Source: Acidimicrobiia bacterium (GTDB lineage Bacteria > Actinomycetota > Acidimicrobiia > IMCC26256 > JAMXLJ01). Taken from it: a stretch of DNA of 54,352 nucleotides. The notes under the pieces were generated by a model. That model was not told where the DNA came from and searched no databases. It saw only the letters and a program-made list of their open reading frames with translations. How positions within the stretch are numbered: position 1 is the stretch's first letter; each line of letters opens with the position of its first letter. The position numbers and the translations under genes were made by a program. Below are positions 16,357 to 24,944 of this stretch, one piece after another. The stretch spans positions 1 through 54,352 of the forward strand of contig JAMXLJ010000133.1 of NCBI GenBank assembly GCA_024281095.1, in the 5' to 3' direction.

Positions 16357-16796
16357 GCAGTCGATTCGCCGAGCCGGCGCTGCGGCTGTCGGAGCGGCAG
16401 TACCAGCAGATCGTCGCCCACTGCTACGACGGACTTCCCGACGAGGCGTGCGGCCTCCTCGGCGGTCCGATGCGCGATGGTGCCCCGACGGGCTATGTCA
16501 CCCGCGTCTACCCCTGCCGGAACGCCGATGCGTCGGCACGCACCTACACCGTCGATTCGCGCGACCTGCTGCACGCCATGCGCGACGCCGAGGCTTCCGG
16601 CGGCGAGCTGATCGGGGTGTGGCACTCCCACACCCATACCGACGCTTACCCGTCCGACACCGACGTGCGCCAGGCCGTCGACCCGGCGTGGGTCTACGTG
16701 CTCGTCTCCTTGAAGGACGGCGAACCGGTGCTGCGCTCGTACCGGATCCGGGAGGGCACCATCCGCGAGACGAAGGTGGTCGTGGAGCGCCGCTGA
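16353..16796 (+). CDS. mec: JAMM-type metalloprotease Mec (CysO-cysteine peptidase)
   Basis: A 147-residue Mov34/JAMM domain protein. Glu31 (LPDEACGLLGG) and HSHTHTDAYPSDTD make the zinc signature E...HxHx7SxxD. In Mycobacterium tuberculosis Mec (Rv1334) releases cysteine from the CysO-cysteine adduct. Here cysO and cysM follow directly, the same gene order, so this role is well supported. The TTG at 16353 overlaps the preceding stop and has GAGG 10 bases upstream; a GTG at 16326 would add 9 residues. Confidence 0.9.
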   Translation: MSSRFAEPALRLSERQYQQIVAHCYDGLPDEACGLLGGPMRDGAPTGYVTRVYPCRNADASARTYTVDSRDLLHAMRDAEASGGELIGVWHSHTHTDAYPSDTDVRQAVDPAWVYVLVSLKDGEPVLRSYRIREGTIRETKVVVERR

Positions 16797-16821
16797 CGGC
16801 CGCCGCCCGACGGGGCGCAAT

Positions 16822-16850
16822 TCCGACCGCCGGGGTCGGACTTGTAGCAT
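16822..16850 (+). promoter_or_regulatory. Promoter region of cysO with 7-5-7 palindrome
   Basis: TCCGACC-GCCGG-GGTCGGA (16822-16840) is a perfect inverted repeat directly upstream of TAGCAT (16845-16850), a -10-like box 6 bases before the GTG of cysO. The palindrome would cover the space between -35 and -10, a classic repressor place. It could also be a short hairpin ending the mec transcript. Confidence 0.5.
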
Positions 16851-16856
16851 GGAGGC

Positions 16857-17132
16857 GTGCCCGTCGAAGTTCGTCTTCCCACCGTGCTGCGCCCGCATGC
16901 CGAGGGTGCGGCGACGGTCGGCGCCGAGGGCGCGACCGTCGGCGAGGTCTTCGCCGAGCTCACGGCCCGGTACCCGGGCCTCGCCGGCCAGCTCACCGAC
17001 GCCGGCGGCGGCCTGCACAAGTTCGTCAACGTGTACCGCAACGACGACGACATCCGGTATCTGGAGCAGCTCGACACCAAGGTCGAAAGCGGCGACGTCA
17101 TCTCGATCCTGCCCGCCGTCGCGGGCGGCTAG
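16857..17132 (+). CDS. cysO: Ubiquitin-like sulfur carrier protein CysO (MoaD/ThiS family)
   Basis: A 91-residue beta-grasp protein ending VISILPAVAGG; the C-terminal Gly-Gly is the thiocarboxylate site. HKFVNVYRNDDDIRYLEQLDTKVESGD is characteristic of CysO. The activated thiocarboxylate donates sulfur to CysM-bound aminoacrylate; Mec then trims the product. The GTG start lies 6 bases after a TAGCAT -10 box, so the mRNA may be leaderless; GGAGG overlaps the same spot but is too close to be a normal Shine-Dalgarno. Confidence 0.92.
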   Translation: MPVEVRLPTVLRPHAEGAATVGAEGATVGEVFAELTARYPGLAGQLTDAGGGLHKFVNVYRNDDDIRYLEQLDTKVESGDVISILPAVAGG

Positions 17133-17147
17133 CGGCAGGCGGCCTGC

Positions 17148-18086
17148 GTGGCCCGTCACGAGTCGATCCTCGAGCTGATCGGGAACACCCCGCTCGTCGG
17201 CATCCACGCGCTGTCGCCCGATCCCGCGGTTCGGATCTACGCCAAGCTCGAGGGCCAGAACCCGGGCGGCTCCTCCAAGGACCGCATCGCGCTGACGATG
17301 GTCGATCTCGCCGAGCGCGACGGTCGGCTGAAGCGGGGCGACACGATCCTCGAGCCCAGTTCCGGCAACACGGGCATCGGCCTCGCCCTCGTCGCCCGGC
17401 TCCGCGGTTACAAGCTGCGGGTCGTCCTGCCCGAGAACGTCTCCCCGGAGCGTGCGCAGCTGCTCGAGATCTTCGGGGCCGAGATCATCCGTTCGCCGGG
17501 TGAGGAGGGCAGCAACGGCGCGATCCGCCTGGCCGAGAAACTCGCGGCCGACGACCCGAGCCAGGTGTTCCTCTTCCAGTACGGCAACGAGGCGAATCCG
17601 CTCGCGCACTACACCGGCACCGGCCCCGAGATCCTGCGCGACTGCCCCGAGGTCGACGCGTTCGTGGCCGGTCTCGGTACGAGCGGCACGCTGATGGGTG
17701 TCGGGCGCTATCTGAAGGAGCACAAACCGGGCGTACAGATCGTCGCGGTGGAACCACCCGCCGGTGAGCTCGTGCAGGGCCTGCGCTCGCTGGACGACGG
17801 GTTCGTCCCGCCGATCTTCGACCCCGCGGTGCTCGACAGGAAGCTCATCGTGCGTCCCCGCGAGTCCATCGAGTGGACCCGGCGACTGCTGGACCAGTGC
17901 GGCGTGTTCGCCGGCATCTCGTCGGGCGCGGCGGTGTACGGCGCGGTGAAGTTGGCCGAATCGATGGGCTCCGGCACGATCGTCACCCTGTTGCCCGACG
18001 CCGGGTGGAAATACCTGTCGTCGGGCGCGTGGACCGACGACCTGGACGCGGTCGTCGAGCGGGCCACCCGCATCAACTACTGGTAG
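17148..18086 (+). CDS. cysM: Cysteine synthase CysM (CysO-dependent, PLP enzyme)
   Basis: A 312-residue PLP fold-type II enzyme. GGSSKDR holds the Schiff-base Lys44, SSGNTG (71-76) binds the substrate carboxylate, and GLGTSGTLMGVGRYL is the phosphate-binding loop. The CysM group uses O-phosphoserine and thiocarboxylated CysO, not free sulfide. The position 15 bases after cysO, and mec before it, supports that. The C terminus IN-YW resembles the flexible tail of mycobacterial CysM that closes the active site. Confidence 0.93.
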   Translation: MARHESILELIGNTPLVGIHALSPDPAVRIYAKLEGQNPGGSSKDRIALTMVDLAERDGRLKRGDTILEPSSGNTGIGLALVARLRGYKLRVVLPENVSPERAQLLEIFGAEIIRSPGEEGSNGAIRLAEKLAADDPSQVFLFQYGNEANPLAHYTGTGPEILRDCPEVDAFVAGLGTSGTLMGVGRYLKEHKPGVQIVAVEPPAGELVQGLRSLDDGFVPPIFDPAVLDRKLIVRPRESIEWTRRLLDQCGVFAGISSGAAVYGAVKLAESMGSGTIVTLLPDAGWKYLSSGAWTDDLDAVVERATRINYW

Positions 18087-18134
18087 CGCGCGGTTTCGGC
18101 CGTATTCGCCGAGCCGGTGCCGCAGTGGGGGAAG

Positions 18135-19133
18135 ATGGAGCCCGTGTCCCCGTCACGCTCAGCCGAGATCGACGCCGCGGTCGCAGTCCTCCGCCGCGGT
18201 GGTCTGGTGGCGTTCCCGACGGAGACGGTGTACGGCCTCGGTGCCGACGCGACGAACGCGGCCGCGCTCCGGCATCTCTACGACGTGAAGGGCCGCCCGC
18301 GCTCGCATCCCGTCATCGTGCACCTGGCGAGCGCCGCCGGCCTGCACGCGTGGGCCGCGCGTGTCCCCGACGACGCGCGCCGGCTCGCCGACGCGTGCTG
18401 GCCCGGGCCGCTCACGCTGGTGCTGCCGCGCTCGTCGATCGTCCCCGACGAGGTCACGGGCGGAGGCGAAAGCGTCGGCCTGCGTGTCCCGGACCAACCG
18501 CTCGCGCGTGAGCTGTTGCGAGCCTTCGACGGCGGGATTGCCGCGCCATCGGCAAATCGGTTCGGCCGTGTGAGCCCCACGACCGCGGCGGCCGTGCGCG
18601 ACGACCTCGGCGCCGACGTCGACCTGATCCTCGACGGCGGGCCGTGCCGAATCGGTGTCGAGTCCACCATCGTCGACTGCACCGGCGACGAGCTCACGAT
18701 CCTGCGGCCGGGTGGTGTCACCGCGGGCCGCTTGCGCGAGGTGCTCGGCCACGACGTTCCCCACGCCACTGCGCCGCGCACGCGCGCACCTGGCACGCTC
18801 CCGTCGCACTATGCACCGCGCGCGCTCGTCGAGCTGGTCGACCGCGACGAGCTCGCGGCGCGCGCCGCGGCGCACGCGGGTGACGGGCGGCGCGTCGGCG
18901 TGCTGTGCCTCGACCCGGCGGCCAAAGGGGACGCGGTCGTCGACGCGGTCCTCGACAGCCCACGCGACGTCGACGACTTCGCGCGCGTGCTCTATGCACG
19001 CCTTCGCGAAGCGGACGCCCGACAGCTCGACGTGCTGCTCGTCGTACCGCCGGCGCCGAACGGCGTCGGCGAAGCCGTCGTCGACCGGTTGCAGCGGGCC
19101 GCGGCGGCGCGCCGCGAGAGCCGGGTTTCGTGA
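18135..19133 (+). CDS. L-threonylcarbamoyladenylate synthase (Sua5 type)
   Basis: A 332-residue protein: YrdC domain (residues about 10-200, with GGLVAFPTETVYGLGADA, KGRPRSHPVIVHLA, SVGLRVPDQP and APSANRFGRVSPT) plus a C-terminal Sua5 domain after the linker APGTLPSHYAPRA. It makes threonylcarbamoyl-AMP for the t6A37 modification of tRNAs reading ANN codons. The ATG at 18135 follows GGGGGA closely; a GTG at 18117 is also open. The gene overlaps murI by 4 bases (GTGA). In mycobacteria this position holds a rhomboid gene. Confidence 0.92.
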   Translation: MEPVSPSRSAEIDAAVAVLRRGGLVAFPTETVYGLGADATNAAALRHLYDVKGRPRSHPVIVHLASAAGLHAWAARVPDDARRLADACWPGPLTLVLPRSSIVPDEVTGGGESVGLRVPDQPLARELLRAFDGGIAAPSANRFGRVSPTTAAAVRDDLGADVDLILDGGPCRIGVESTIVDCTGDELTILRPGGVTAGRLREVLGHDVPHATAPRTRAPGTLPSHYAPRALVELVDRDELAARAAAHAGDGRRVGVLCLDPAAKGDAVVDAVLDSPRDVDDFARVLYARLREADARQLDVLLVVPPAPNGVGEAVVDRLQRAAAARRESRVS

Positions 19134-19948
19134 GCGGCCTCGACCGACCGATCGGGGTGTTCGACTCCGGGCTCGGCGGCCTCACGGTGCTGCGCGCGCT
19201 CATCGACCTCCTGCCCGACGAGGATCTCGTCTACTTCGGCGACACCGGCCGGTTCCCGTACGGGCCCAAACCTCGCGACGAGGTGGTGAAGTACGCGATC
19301 GAGATCACGGACCTGCTCGTCGACCGCGGTGTGAAATTGATCGTCGTCGCCTGCAACAGCGCGGCGTCGGCCGCGCTCGAGGTCTTGCGCGACCGCTACG
19401 ACATTCCCGTGGTGGGCGTCGTCGAGCCCGGTCTGCGCGCCGCCGCGAGCGTCACCACCACGGGGCGGGTCGGCGTGATCGGCACGGTCGGCACCGTCGC
19501 GTCGGGCGCGTACCAGCTCGCGGCCGAGCATCTCTCGCGTACCGGACGGCGCATCCAGCTCACCTGCGCGGCATGCCCCGGCTTCGTGGAGTTCGTCGAG
19601 GCCGGCGATATCGACTCCGATCAGGTCCACGTGCTGGCGGAGCGGCTGCTCGCGCCCGTGAAGCAGGCCGGCGTCGACACGCTCGTGCTCGGGTGCACCC
19701 ATTATCCGCTCCTGGCCCGCACGATCGCCGACGTGATGGGGCGCGACGTCGTGCTCGTCTCGAGCGCGGACGAGACCGCGTTCGAGGTGCGCGCGCTGCT
19801 CGAGGCGCACGGCGTGCAGGAGTCGCGGTCCGGTCGCAAGGGTGTGCACCGGTTCCTCACGAGTGGCGACGCCGGCACCTTCGCCCGGCTGGGCGCGCGA
19901 TTCCTCGGGCCCGAGGTGTGCGACGTGGAGTCGTGGCAGTGGACCTGA
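19130..19948 (+). CDS. murI: Glutamate racemase
   Basis: A 272-residue racemase with both catalytic cysteines in place: Cys75 (VACNSAAS) and Cys189 (LGCTHYPLL). IGVFDSGLGGLTVLRALIDLLP and YFGDTGRFPYGPKP are family signatures. It makes D-glutamate for peptidoglycan. The GTG start overlaps the Sua5 stop (GTGA), implying translational coupling. murI next to the Rv1339-like, rph and rdgB genes is the mycobacterial order. Confidence 0.95.
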   Translation: MSGLDRPIGVFDSGLGGLTVLRALIDLLPDEDLVYFGDTGRFPYGPKPRDEVVKYAIEITDLLVDRGVKLIVVACNSAASAALEVLRDRYDIPVVGVVEPGLRAAASVTTTGRVGVIGTVGTVASGAYQLAAEHLSRTGRRIQLTCAACPGFVEFVEAGDIDSDQVHVLAERLLAPVKQAGVDTLVLGCTHYPLLARTIADVMGRDVVLVSSADETAFEVRALLEAHGVQESRSGRKGVHRFLTSGDAGTFARLGARFLGPEVCDVESWQWT

Positions 19949-20667
19949 TCGTGCTCGGCTGCTCGGGCTCGTACGGTGCTCCCGCCGGTGGCGCGTGCAG
20001 CGGGTATCTCGTGCGCGAGGGCGCCACGACCATCTGGATCGACTGCGGCAACGGCACGTTCCCACATCTGCAGGAGCACGTCGCGGTCGAGGATCTCAGC
20101 GGCGTGGTCCTCACCCACCTGCATCCGGATCACTGCGTCGACCTGTACTCGTTGCACGTCTACGTGAGGTACGGCTCCGATCTGAGTCGGCTGCCGGTGT
20201 TCGCGCCGGCGTACAGCCAACGGCTGCTCGGCGCGCTCGTCGCGGACTGGGGTGACGCGTTCGCGTGGCACGCGATCGACAACGGCGCCGCGGTAACGAT
20301 CGGCGAGCTCGGGCTGCGCTTCTCGCGCACCGATCATCCGCCGCCGACGTACGCGGTCGAGCTCACGAGCCGCGAAAAGCGACTCGTGTACACCTCCGAC
20401 ACCGGGCCGGGTTGGAGCGTCGAGGCGTTCGAGCCCGGTGCCGACCTCGTATTGTCCGAAGCCACCTATACGCACGACCACCGACCGTCGGCCATTCACC
20501 TCTCCGCCCGCCAGGCCGGCGAGGCGGCGCGCGCGGCACGGGCGCGGCGCCTCGTGCTGACACATCTGTGGCCGCAGATCGACCCGGTCACCGCGGTGGA
20601 GGAGGGTTCGGAGAGCTTCGGCGAGGCCGTCACGCTGGCGGCTCCGCATCTCGTCACCAAGGTCTGA
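19939..20667 (+). CDS. Metallo-beta-lactamase-fold hydrolase, Rv1339-like (possible cAMP phosphodiesterase)
   Basis: A 242-residue MBL-fold protein. The metal motif [10 protein letters not shown] (His60, His62, Asp64, His65), later SDTGPGW and [22 protein letters not shown] are seen. The glycine-rich start [19 protein letters not shown] is typical of the RNase Z-like/class II phosphodiesterase branch. Its synteny between murI and rph equals that of M. tuberculosis Rv1339, reported as an atypical cAMP phosphodiesterase; that function is inferred here. GTG 19939 has GGAG 8 bases upstream and overlaps murI by 10 bases. Confidence 0.88.
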   Translation: MDLIVLGCSGSYGAPAGGACSGYLVREGATTIWIDCGNGTFPHLQEHVAVEDLSGVVLTHLHPDHCVDLYSLHVYVRYGSDLSRLPVFAPAYSQRLLGALVADWGDAFAWHAIDNGAAVTIGELGLRFSRTDHPPPTYAVELTSREKRLVYTSDTGPGWSVEAFEPGADLVLSEATYTHDHRPSAIHLSARQAGEAARAARARRLVLTHLWPQIDPVTAVEEGSESFGEAVTLAAPHLVTKV

Positions 20668-20684
20668 CAGGAGCGACCACGAGC

Positions 20685-21425
20685 ATGGGGATACGAAACG
20701 ACGGCCGTGAGCCGGATCAACTGCGTCCGGTGGTGTTCCGGCGCGATTACACCGAGTTCGCCGCGGGCTCCGTGCTCGTCGAGATGGGCCGCACGCGCGT
20801 GCTGTGCACGGCCTCGGTCGAGGACCGCGTGCCCGGCTGGATGCGCGGCCGCGGGCGCGGCTGGGTCACCGCGGAGTACTCGATGCTGCCGGGATCGACG
20901 GCGGAGCGCGTCGAGCGCGAGGCCGCGCGCGGGCGACAGTCGGGTCGCACCCAGGAGATCCAGCGGCTCATCGGTCGCTCGTTGCGGTCGGTCACCGATC
21001 TCGACGTGATGGGGGAGCTGCAGGTCGTCGTCGACTGCGACGTCCTCCAGGCCGATGGCGGCACCCGCACGGCGTCGATCTGCGGAGGGTGGGTCGCGTT
21101 GCACGACGCGTTCACCCGTCTCGTCGCGTCGAAGCGTCTGAAGGCCCATCCCGTCGTCGACGGCGCGGCGGCGATCTCGGTGGGCATCGTGGACGCGCTC
21201 GCGTACCTCGACCTCGACTACTCCGAAGACGTACGGGCCGAGGTCGACATGAACGTCGTGATGACGGGCTCCGGCCGGTTCGTCGAGGTGCAGGGCACCG
21301 CCGAGGGGGCGCCGTTCAGCCGGTCCGAGCTCGACGATCTTCTCGGGCTCGCCGAGAAGGGCATCCACGAGATCCTCGACCTGCAGCGGGCCACGATCGC
21401 CGAGCCCCCTCCGGCCCGGCGGTGA
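20685..21425 (+). CDS. rph: Ribonuclease PH
   Basis: A 246-residue phosphorolytic exoribonuclease with [51 protein letters not shown] and [13 protein letters not shown], all diagnostic. It trims tRNA 3' ends. This fits the tRNA genes here, none of which encodes CCA. The ATG is 17 bases after the MBL gene; AGGAG stands about 11 bases upstream. Its stop overlaps a possible GTG of rdgB. Confidence 0.95.
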   Translation: MGIRNDGREPDQLRPVVFRRDYTEFAAGSVLVEMGRTRVLCTASVEDRVPGWMRGRGRGWVTAEYSMLPGSTAERVEREAARGRQSGRTQEIQRLIGRSLRSVTDLDVMGELQVVVDCDVLQADGGTRTASICGGWVALHDAFTRLVASKRLKAHPVVDGAAAISVGIVDALAYLDLDYSEDVRAEVDMNVVMTGSGRFVEVQGTAEGAPFSRSELDDLLGLAEKGIHEILDLQRATIAEPPPARR

Positions 21426-21457
21426 CCGCGACGCCCGACGACGCGGAGCATCCCCAC

Positions 21458-22051
21458 GTGATCCGCATGGTCCTCGCGACCGCGAACGCCGACAAGGCCC
21501 GCGAGATCCGCGACATCCTCGGCCAGGTCGGGCTCGCGTCGGGTCTCGTGCCGCGGCCGGACAGCATCGACGACGTGCCCGAGACGGGCGCAACGCTCGA
21601 GGACAACGCGCGCCAGAAGGCGGCGGCGTTGTGCGAGGCCACCGGTCTCCCGGCGATCGCGGACGACACCGGTCTCGAGGTCGACGCGCTCGACGGGCGG
21701 CCCGGCGTCCGGTCGGCGAGATTCGCGGGGGAGCAGGCCTCGTACGCGGACAACGTCGCCAAGCTGCTCGCCGACTTGGCTTCCGTCCCGCCGGGCGAAC
21801 GCGCCGCGAGCTTCGTCACCGCGGCCGTCGTGCGCTGGCCCGATGGTCGCGAGCTCGTCGCGCGCGGCGAGGTGCGGGGCACGATCACCTCGGCGCGTCG
21901 CGGGCAGGGGGGCTTCGGCTACGACCCGGTGTTCGCGCCCCACGAGGGCGATGGGCGCACGTTCGCGGAGATGAGCTCGGCCGAGAAGCACGAGTTGTCC
22001 CACCGCGGCCGTGCGTTTCGGGCGCTCGCGGCCGCGCTGCGCGACGCTTGA
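21458..22051 (+). CDS. rdgB: XTP/dITP diphosphatase (RdgB/HAM1 family)
   Basis: A 197-residue Ham1-like pyrophosphatase: VLATANADKAREI (substrate-binding Asn and Lys), ETGATLEDNARQKA, ADDTGLEVDALDGRPGVRSARFAG and GGFGYDPVF. It removes non-canonical purine triphosphates. GTG 21458 is chosen because GGAG lies 9 bases upstream and the protein then starts at the normal family point; a coupled GTGA start at 21422 would add 12 residues. It closes the operon that begins with coxL or mec. Confidence 0.93.
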   Translation: MIRMVLATANADKAREIRDILGQVGLASGLVPRPDSIDDVPETGATLEDNARQKAAALCEATGLPAIADDTGLEVDALDGRPGVRSARFAGEQASYADNVAKLLADLASVPPGERAASFVTAAVVRWPDGRELVARGEVRGTITSARRGQGGFGYDPVFAPHEGDGRTFAEMSSAEKHELSHRGRAFRALAAALRDA

Positions 22052-22100
22052 GGCTCACGCCCGCCGGCCGACGGGAACAAGAGGAAGGACCGGGACACGA

Positions 22101-22661
22101 GTGGCGGTCATCGACATCGCGGGGTTCGTCGCCGATCTGAAGGACCATGCCGTCGAGCACGGCTTCCACGTGCACGACGAACGCCACTTCGTCGAGAGCT
22201 ACTCACTGCGCCAGAACTGGGAGGTCGACCTGCATCCCGAGGAAGGATGTGAAGGTCCGGTCGACCTCTACCTCTCGCTCGAGATCGACCCGCGCACGCT
22301 GCTCGGTTTCGAGGACGTCGTGGTCGACCTCGGGGAGGACGACGACGAGCCGCCCGACGAGTTCCACTTCCCGTTGAGCTTCACGTGGGCGCTGCCACCG
22401 CTGCCGCGCAGCCCCGATCTCCTCGTGCTCGCCACCGAGTTGGCGGGGATCGGCGGAGTCGAGCTGCCCCTCGACGTGTCCGCGATCGACTCGTATCCCG
22501 CGGCCACTGACGCGCCCGAGCGAAGCTTGCGTGTCGTGGCCCACCAGCGTGTCTCGCTGGTGCGCATCCGCAACGGCGAAGAGGTGCCGTGCGAGACGCT
22601 GGAGCGCTGTCTCGGCGTGAGCCGTTACCTGCTGGAGCACGCGCCCGAATGGCTCGGTTGA
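22101..22661 (+). CDS. Hypothetical protein, acidic
   Basis: A 186-residue protein without a recognised domain. It contains HGFHVHDERHFVESYSLRQNWEVDLHPEEGCEGPVDLYLSLEIDPRT and a Pro-rich LPPLPRSPDL linker, then a C-terminal segment ending SRYLLEHAPEWLG. It is soluble, acidic and has no signal peptide. AGGAAGGA lies 11 bases before the GTG. It follows rdgB by 49 bases on the same strand and may be the last gene of that run. Confidence 0.7.
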   Translation: MAVIDIAGFVADLKDHAVEHGFHVHDERHFVESYSLRQNWEVDLHPEEGCEGPVDLYLSLEIDPRTLLGFEDVVVDLGEDDDEPPDEFHFPLSFTWALPPLPRSPDLLVLATELAGIGGVELPLDVSAIDSYPAATDAPERSLRVVAHQRVSLVRIRNGEEVPCETLERCLGVSRYLLEHAPEWLG

Positions 22662-22705
22662 CGGCGCGCCCTCGCGCCGGGCGGGCTTTCGGTCACAATG
22701 TCCGC

Positions 22706-23044
22706 ATGCCCATGCGTTTCGACTGCCGGCACTACGAGAGCCGCACGTACGCCAGTGGCGAGATCGTCCGGAAGTGCCGCCTCGATCTGGCGCCGGAAGC
22801 CCCGTGGCGGTGCCCCGACGACTGTCCCTCCTACACCCGGCGCCGCATCGACGCGGGCTGGCACTACGGCAGCCTGGGTCACGCCACGACCGCCGAGGAG
22901 CCCGAGCCCGAGGGCGAGCATGTCGCCGCGCTGCTCGACCAGGCCGAGGACATCGTGAACGCGATTGCGCCGGACGTGATCGCCGAGTTCAAGGCCAAGG
23001 AGAACAAGGGCCGGTTCAAGCGCAAGGGGCGCCGCCGCCGCTGA
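22706..23044 (+). CDS. Small four-cysteine protein, possible zinc ribbon
   Basis: A 112-residue protein with cysteines at 7, 24, 36 and 40 (FDCRHY, RKCRLD, WRCPDDCPSY), a possible zinc site. The middle is a predicted helix (AALLDQAEDIVNAIAPDVIAEFKAKEN) and the C terminus is highly basic (KGRFKRKGRRRR), suggesting nucleic-acid contact. The ATG follows a CACAAT box by 6 bases, consistent with a leaderless mRNA; a second ATG lies two codons later. No function is known to me. Confidence 0.75.
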   Translation: MPMRFDCRHYESRTYASGEIVRKCRLDLAPEAPWRCPDDCPSYTRRRIDAGWHYGSLGHATTAEEPEPEGEHVAALLDQAEDIVNAIAPDVIAEFKAKENKGRFKRKGRRRR

Positions 23045-23053
23045 CGCCGAGCG

Positions 23054-23362
23054 TTATTCGGGGGGCTCGTCGGGCTCGACGGGGAGCCCTCGTTCTTCGT
23101 CTTCGCCGTCGAGGTAGGCGCTCGCGGACTCGGCCTGTTCGAGCGCGTCCGCCTCGGGCACCTCGGCGTCATCGGGAAGACGCGGCAGCCGCTCCGGCAG
23201 TGGGATCGCGGGTTGACGCCCCTGCTCGAGCGCGTCGGCCTCCGGCACGTCCGCCGGGATCTCGACGGCGACGTCCGCACCGGCGTCGTCGTCATCGTCG
23301 TCGAAGGCGGGCAGCCGCTCCTCGAGGACGTCGGGCTCAGGTGCCTCGAAGTCGTCGTGCAT
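23054..23362 (-). CDS. Small acidic protein with PEADALEQ repeats
   Basis: A 102-residue, very acidic and Pro-rich protein, probably disordered. The octapeptide PEADALEQ occurs twice, 34 residues apart, each preceded by a Val and an acidic residue; an FDDDDDDAGAD run precedes them. Short proteins with such repeats are seen in many actinobacteria; I know no function. GGGGGG lies 6 bases before the ATG. It converges with the four-Cys gene with 9 bases between stops. Confidence 0.7.
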   Translation of the reverse strand: MHDDFEAPEPDVLEERLPAFDDDDDDAGADVAVEIPADVPEADALEQGRQPAIPLPERLPRLPDDAEVPEADALEQAESASAYLDGEDEERGLPVEPDEPPE

Positions 23363-23378
23363 CGTGACCCCCCATGGT

Positions 23379-23402
23379 CATGGTCCGGCCTCGCCGGCCA
23401 TG
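23379..23402 (-). terminator. Hairpin between GH43-like gene and the acidic small gene
   Basis: CATGG(t)CCGG pairs with CCGGCCATG around a 5-nt loop: a 9-bp stem with one bulge, in the 157-base gap after the GH43-like stop. It could terminate that transcript or act in the leader of the acidic gene 17 bases further on. Confidence 0.35.
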
Positions 23403-23519
23403 GCCGGGCGATTTCGAGCTGCGTGGGCGTGCCGCTCGCGATCAGGAGATCGCCACGCACAGCTTCTCATCGGGCCCGGGGTTGGTCACGAACTCTCCGC
23501 CGGGTCCGTGCGGCGTGGG

Positions 23520-24944
23520 TCACCACGGTGGCGGAGCGAGGGTCGGCCGCCCGCCGGGAAAGGCGACGCGCGCCAGCCGAAGGAGTCGGCTCGCGGGATA
23601 GCCGACGTTCGGCGCGGCGAACGCGTGATAGGCGATCCACACGTTTCCCGCGGTGTCGGTGAAGAACTCCGGTCCACCCGGGCCCGCGACCGCGTCGTGC
23701 GTTGCGAGCAGGGGGCCGCGGTCCGGCTTCGTGCACGGGCCGGCAGGAGACGCACAACGCGCGTAGCCGATGGCGTAGGAACTGCTGTTCCAGTCCGCGC
23801 CCGAGTAGAGCAAGACGAAGCCGCCGTCGGGCGAGGCCGCCATCGTCGGCGCTTCGACGACGCCGTGCTCCCAGCGCTGGTCGGCCGCGATCAACGCGCT
23901 GGGGTCGCCGGAGAGCGCGCGCCCGTCGGGAGTCAGCGGCGCGCTCCAGATCGCGCCGGCCTGCCCGCCGTGGTCCTCCCCACGCCACAGCAGCCACACG
24001 TTTCCGTGCGCGTCGACGACCGGGCTCGGGTCGATGGCGCCACCGAGATCCGGCCGGCACACGAGCGGTGCCGGTGATGCGTCCACGTACGGACCCTGCG
24101 GTGCGAGCGCGACTGCGGACGCAATGCACCGTTGGCCCGCCGCGAGGTCCGGAGCCGCGTAGTAGAGGACGTAGTACCCGTTGCGGGCGAGCACGGCCGG
24201 CGCCCACGTCGCGTTGGTCCCGGCCCACGCGGGGAGCGACGGGAGCGCGTTCCCGAGCAGCTCCCAGTGCCGCAGGTCGACTGATCGGATCACCTGGATG
24301 TTCCCCGCGCCCGCGTTGGTGGAGTACGCGTAGTACGTCGCGCCCACGCGCAGGACGAACGGGTCCGCGAAGTCGAAAGGGAACACGGGGCCGTCGCCGC
24401 CGGCTGCGGTGAGCGCGTCGTTGCACGCGCGCTGGACCCACCGCAACGTCGCGGTCGCGCCCGCCGTGTCGCCCGCGTCGATGCGCAGCACGGCCTGTTG
24501 TGCCCCGCCGAGGCATGTGGACAGCGCGGTGATCTGTCCCGCGTTCGCCGTTGCCTTGGCGTTCGCTGTCGCGACACCCGACTTGACGATTCGCAGCTCT
24601 TCTTGCGCCTGGGCGAGCGCATGCGACGCGTTGTCGCGCTCGCCGGTGCGCACGCCGAGGTCGTGACGTACGACGCCCAGCTTCGTGGTGACGGCAGCCA
24701 GCTGCGCGTCCACGACGCGCAGCTGCTGTTCCATGTGTGCGAGCGCGCGCTTACTCCGATCCTGTTTGGCGTGGGCCTGCCGAAGCGATGCCGCGAGCAA
24801 TCCTTCTCCCGTGAGCAGCGCGGCCACGAGCACCGCGACGATCGCGACGCGCGCGGCCCGTCCGCGGCGCACGGGCTTCGACGGGATGCCGGAGGCTCGG
24901 TCGGCGACGGCCCGTTCCGCCATCGGAGTCAGGACGCCCGTCAT
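23520..24944 (-). CDS. Membrane-anchored GH43-like glycosidase with coiled-coil stalk
   Basis: A 474-residue protein. One transmembrane segment (about residues 32-52: RVAIVAVLVAALLTGEG), then a coiled coil (about 55-125), then a motif ITALSTCLGG ... QRACNDA, then a five-bladed propeller-type GH43 domain from about 190. In the latter, DFADPFVLRV, GAIDPSPVVD and VVEAPTMAAS hold the expected catalytic Asp/Asp/Glu. GH43 enzymes cut arabinose- or xylose-containing glycans; the substrate is unknown. The start overlaps the upstream gene's stop (ATGA), so translation is coupled. The first ~170 residues are homologous to that upstream protein. Confidence 0.83.
   Translation of the reverse strand: MTGVLTPMAERAVADRASGIPSKPVRRGRAARVAIVAVLVAALLTGEGLLAASLRQAHAKQDRSKRALAHMEQQLRVVDAQLAAVTTKLGVVRHDLGVRTGERDNASHALAQAQEELRIVKSGVATANAKATANAGQITALSTCLGGAQQAVLRIDAGDTAGATATLRWVQRACNDALTAAGGDGPVFPFDFADPFVLRVGATYYAYSTNAGAGNIQVIRSVDLRHWELLGNALPSLPAWAGTNATWAPAVLARNGYYVLYYAAPDLAAGQRCIASAVALAPQGPYVDASPAPLVCRPDLGGAIDPSPVVDAHGNVWLLWRGEDHGGQAGAIWSAPLTPDGRALSGDPSALIAADQRWEHGVVEAPTMAASPDGGFVLLYSGADWNSSSYAIGYARCASPAGPCTKPDRGPLLATHDAVAGPGGPEFFTDTAGNVWIAYHAFAAPNVGYPASRLLRLARVAFPGGRPTLAPPPW

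Noticed and set aside
23467-24516. 349-residue alternative frame over the GH43-like gene
   Set aside because: It is a shifted frame on the same strand; the listed frame has the GH43 motifs, the membrane helix and the ATGA coupling.
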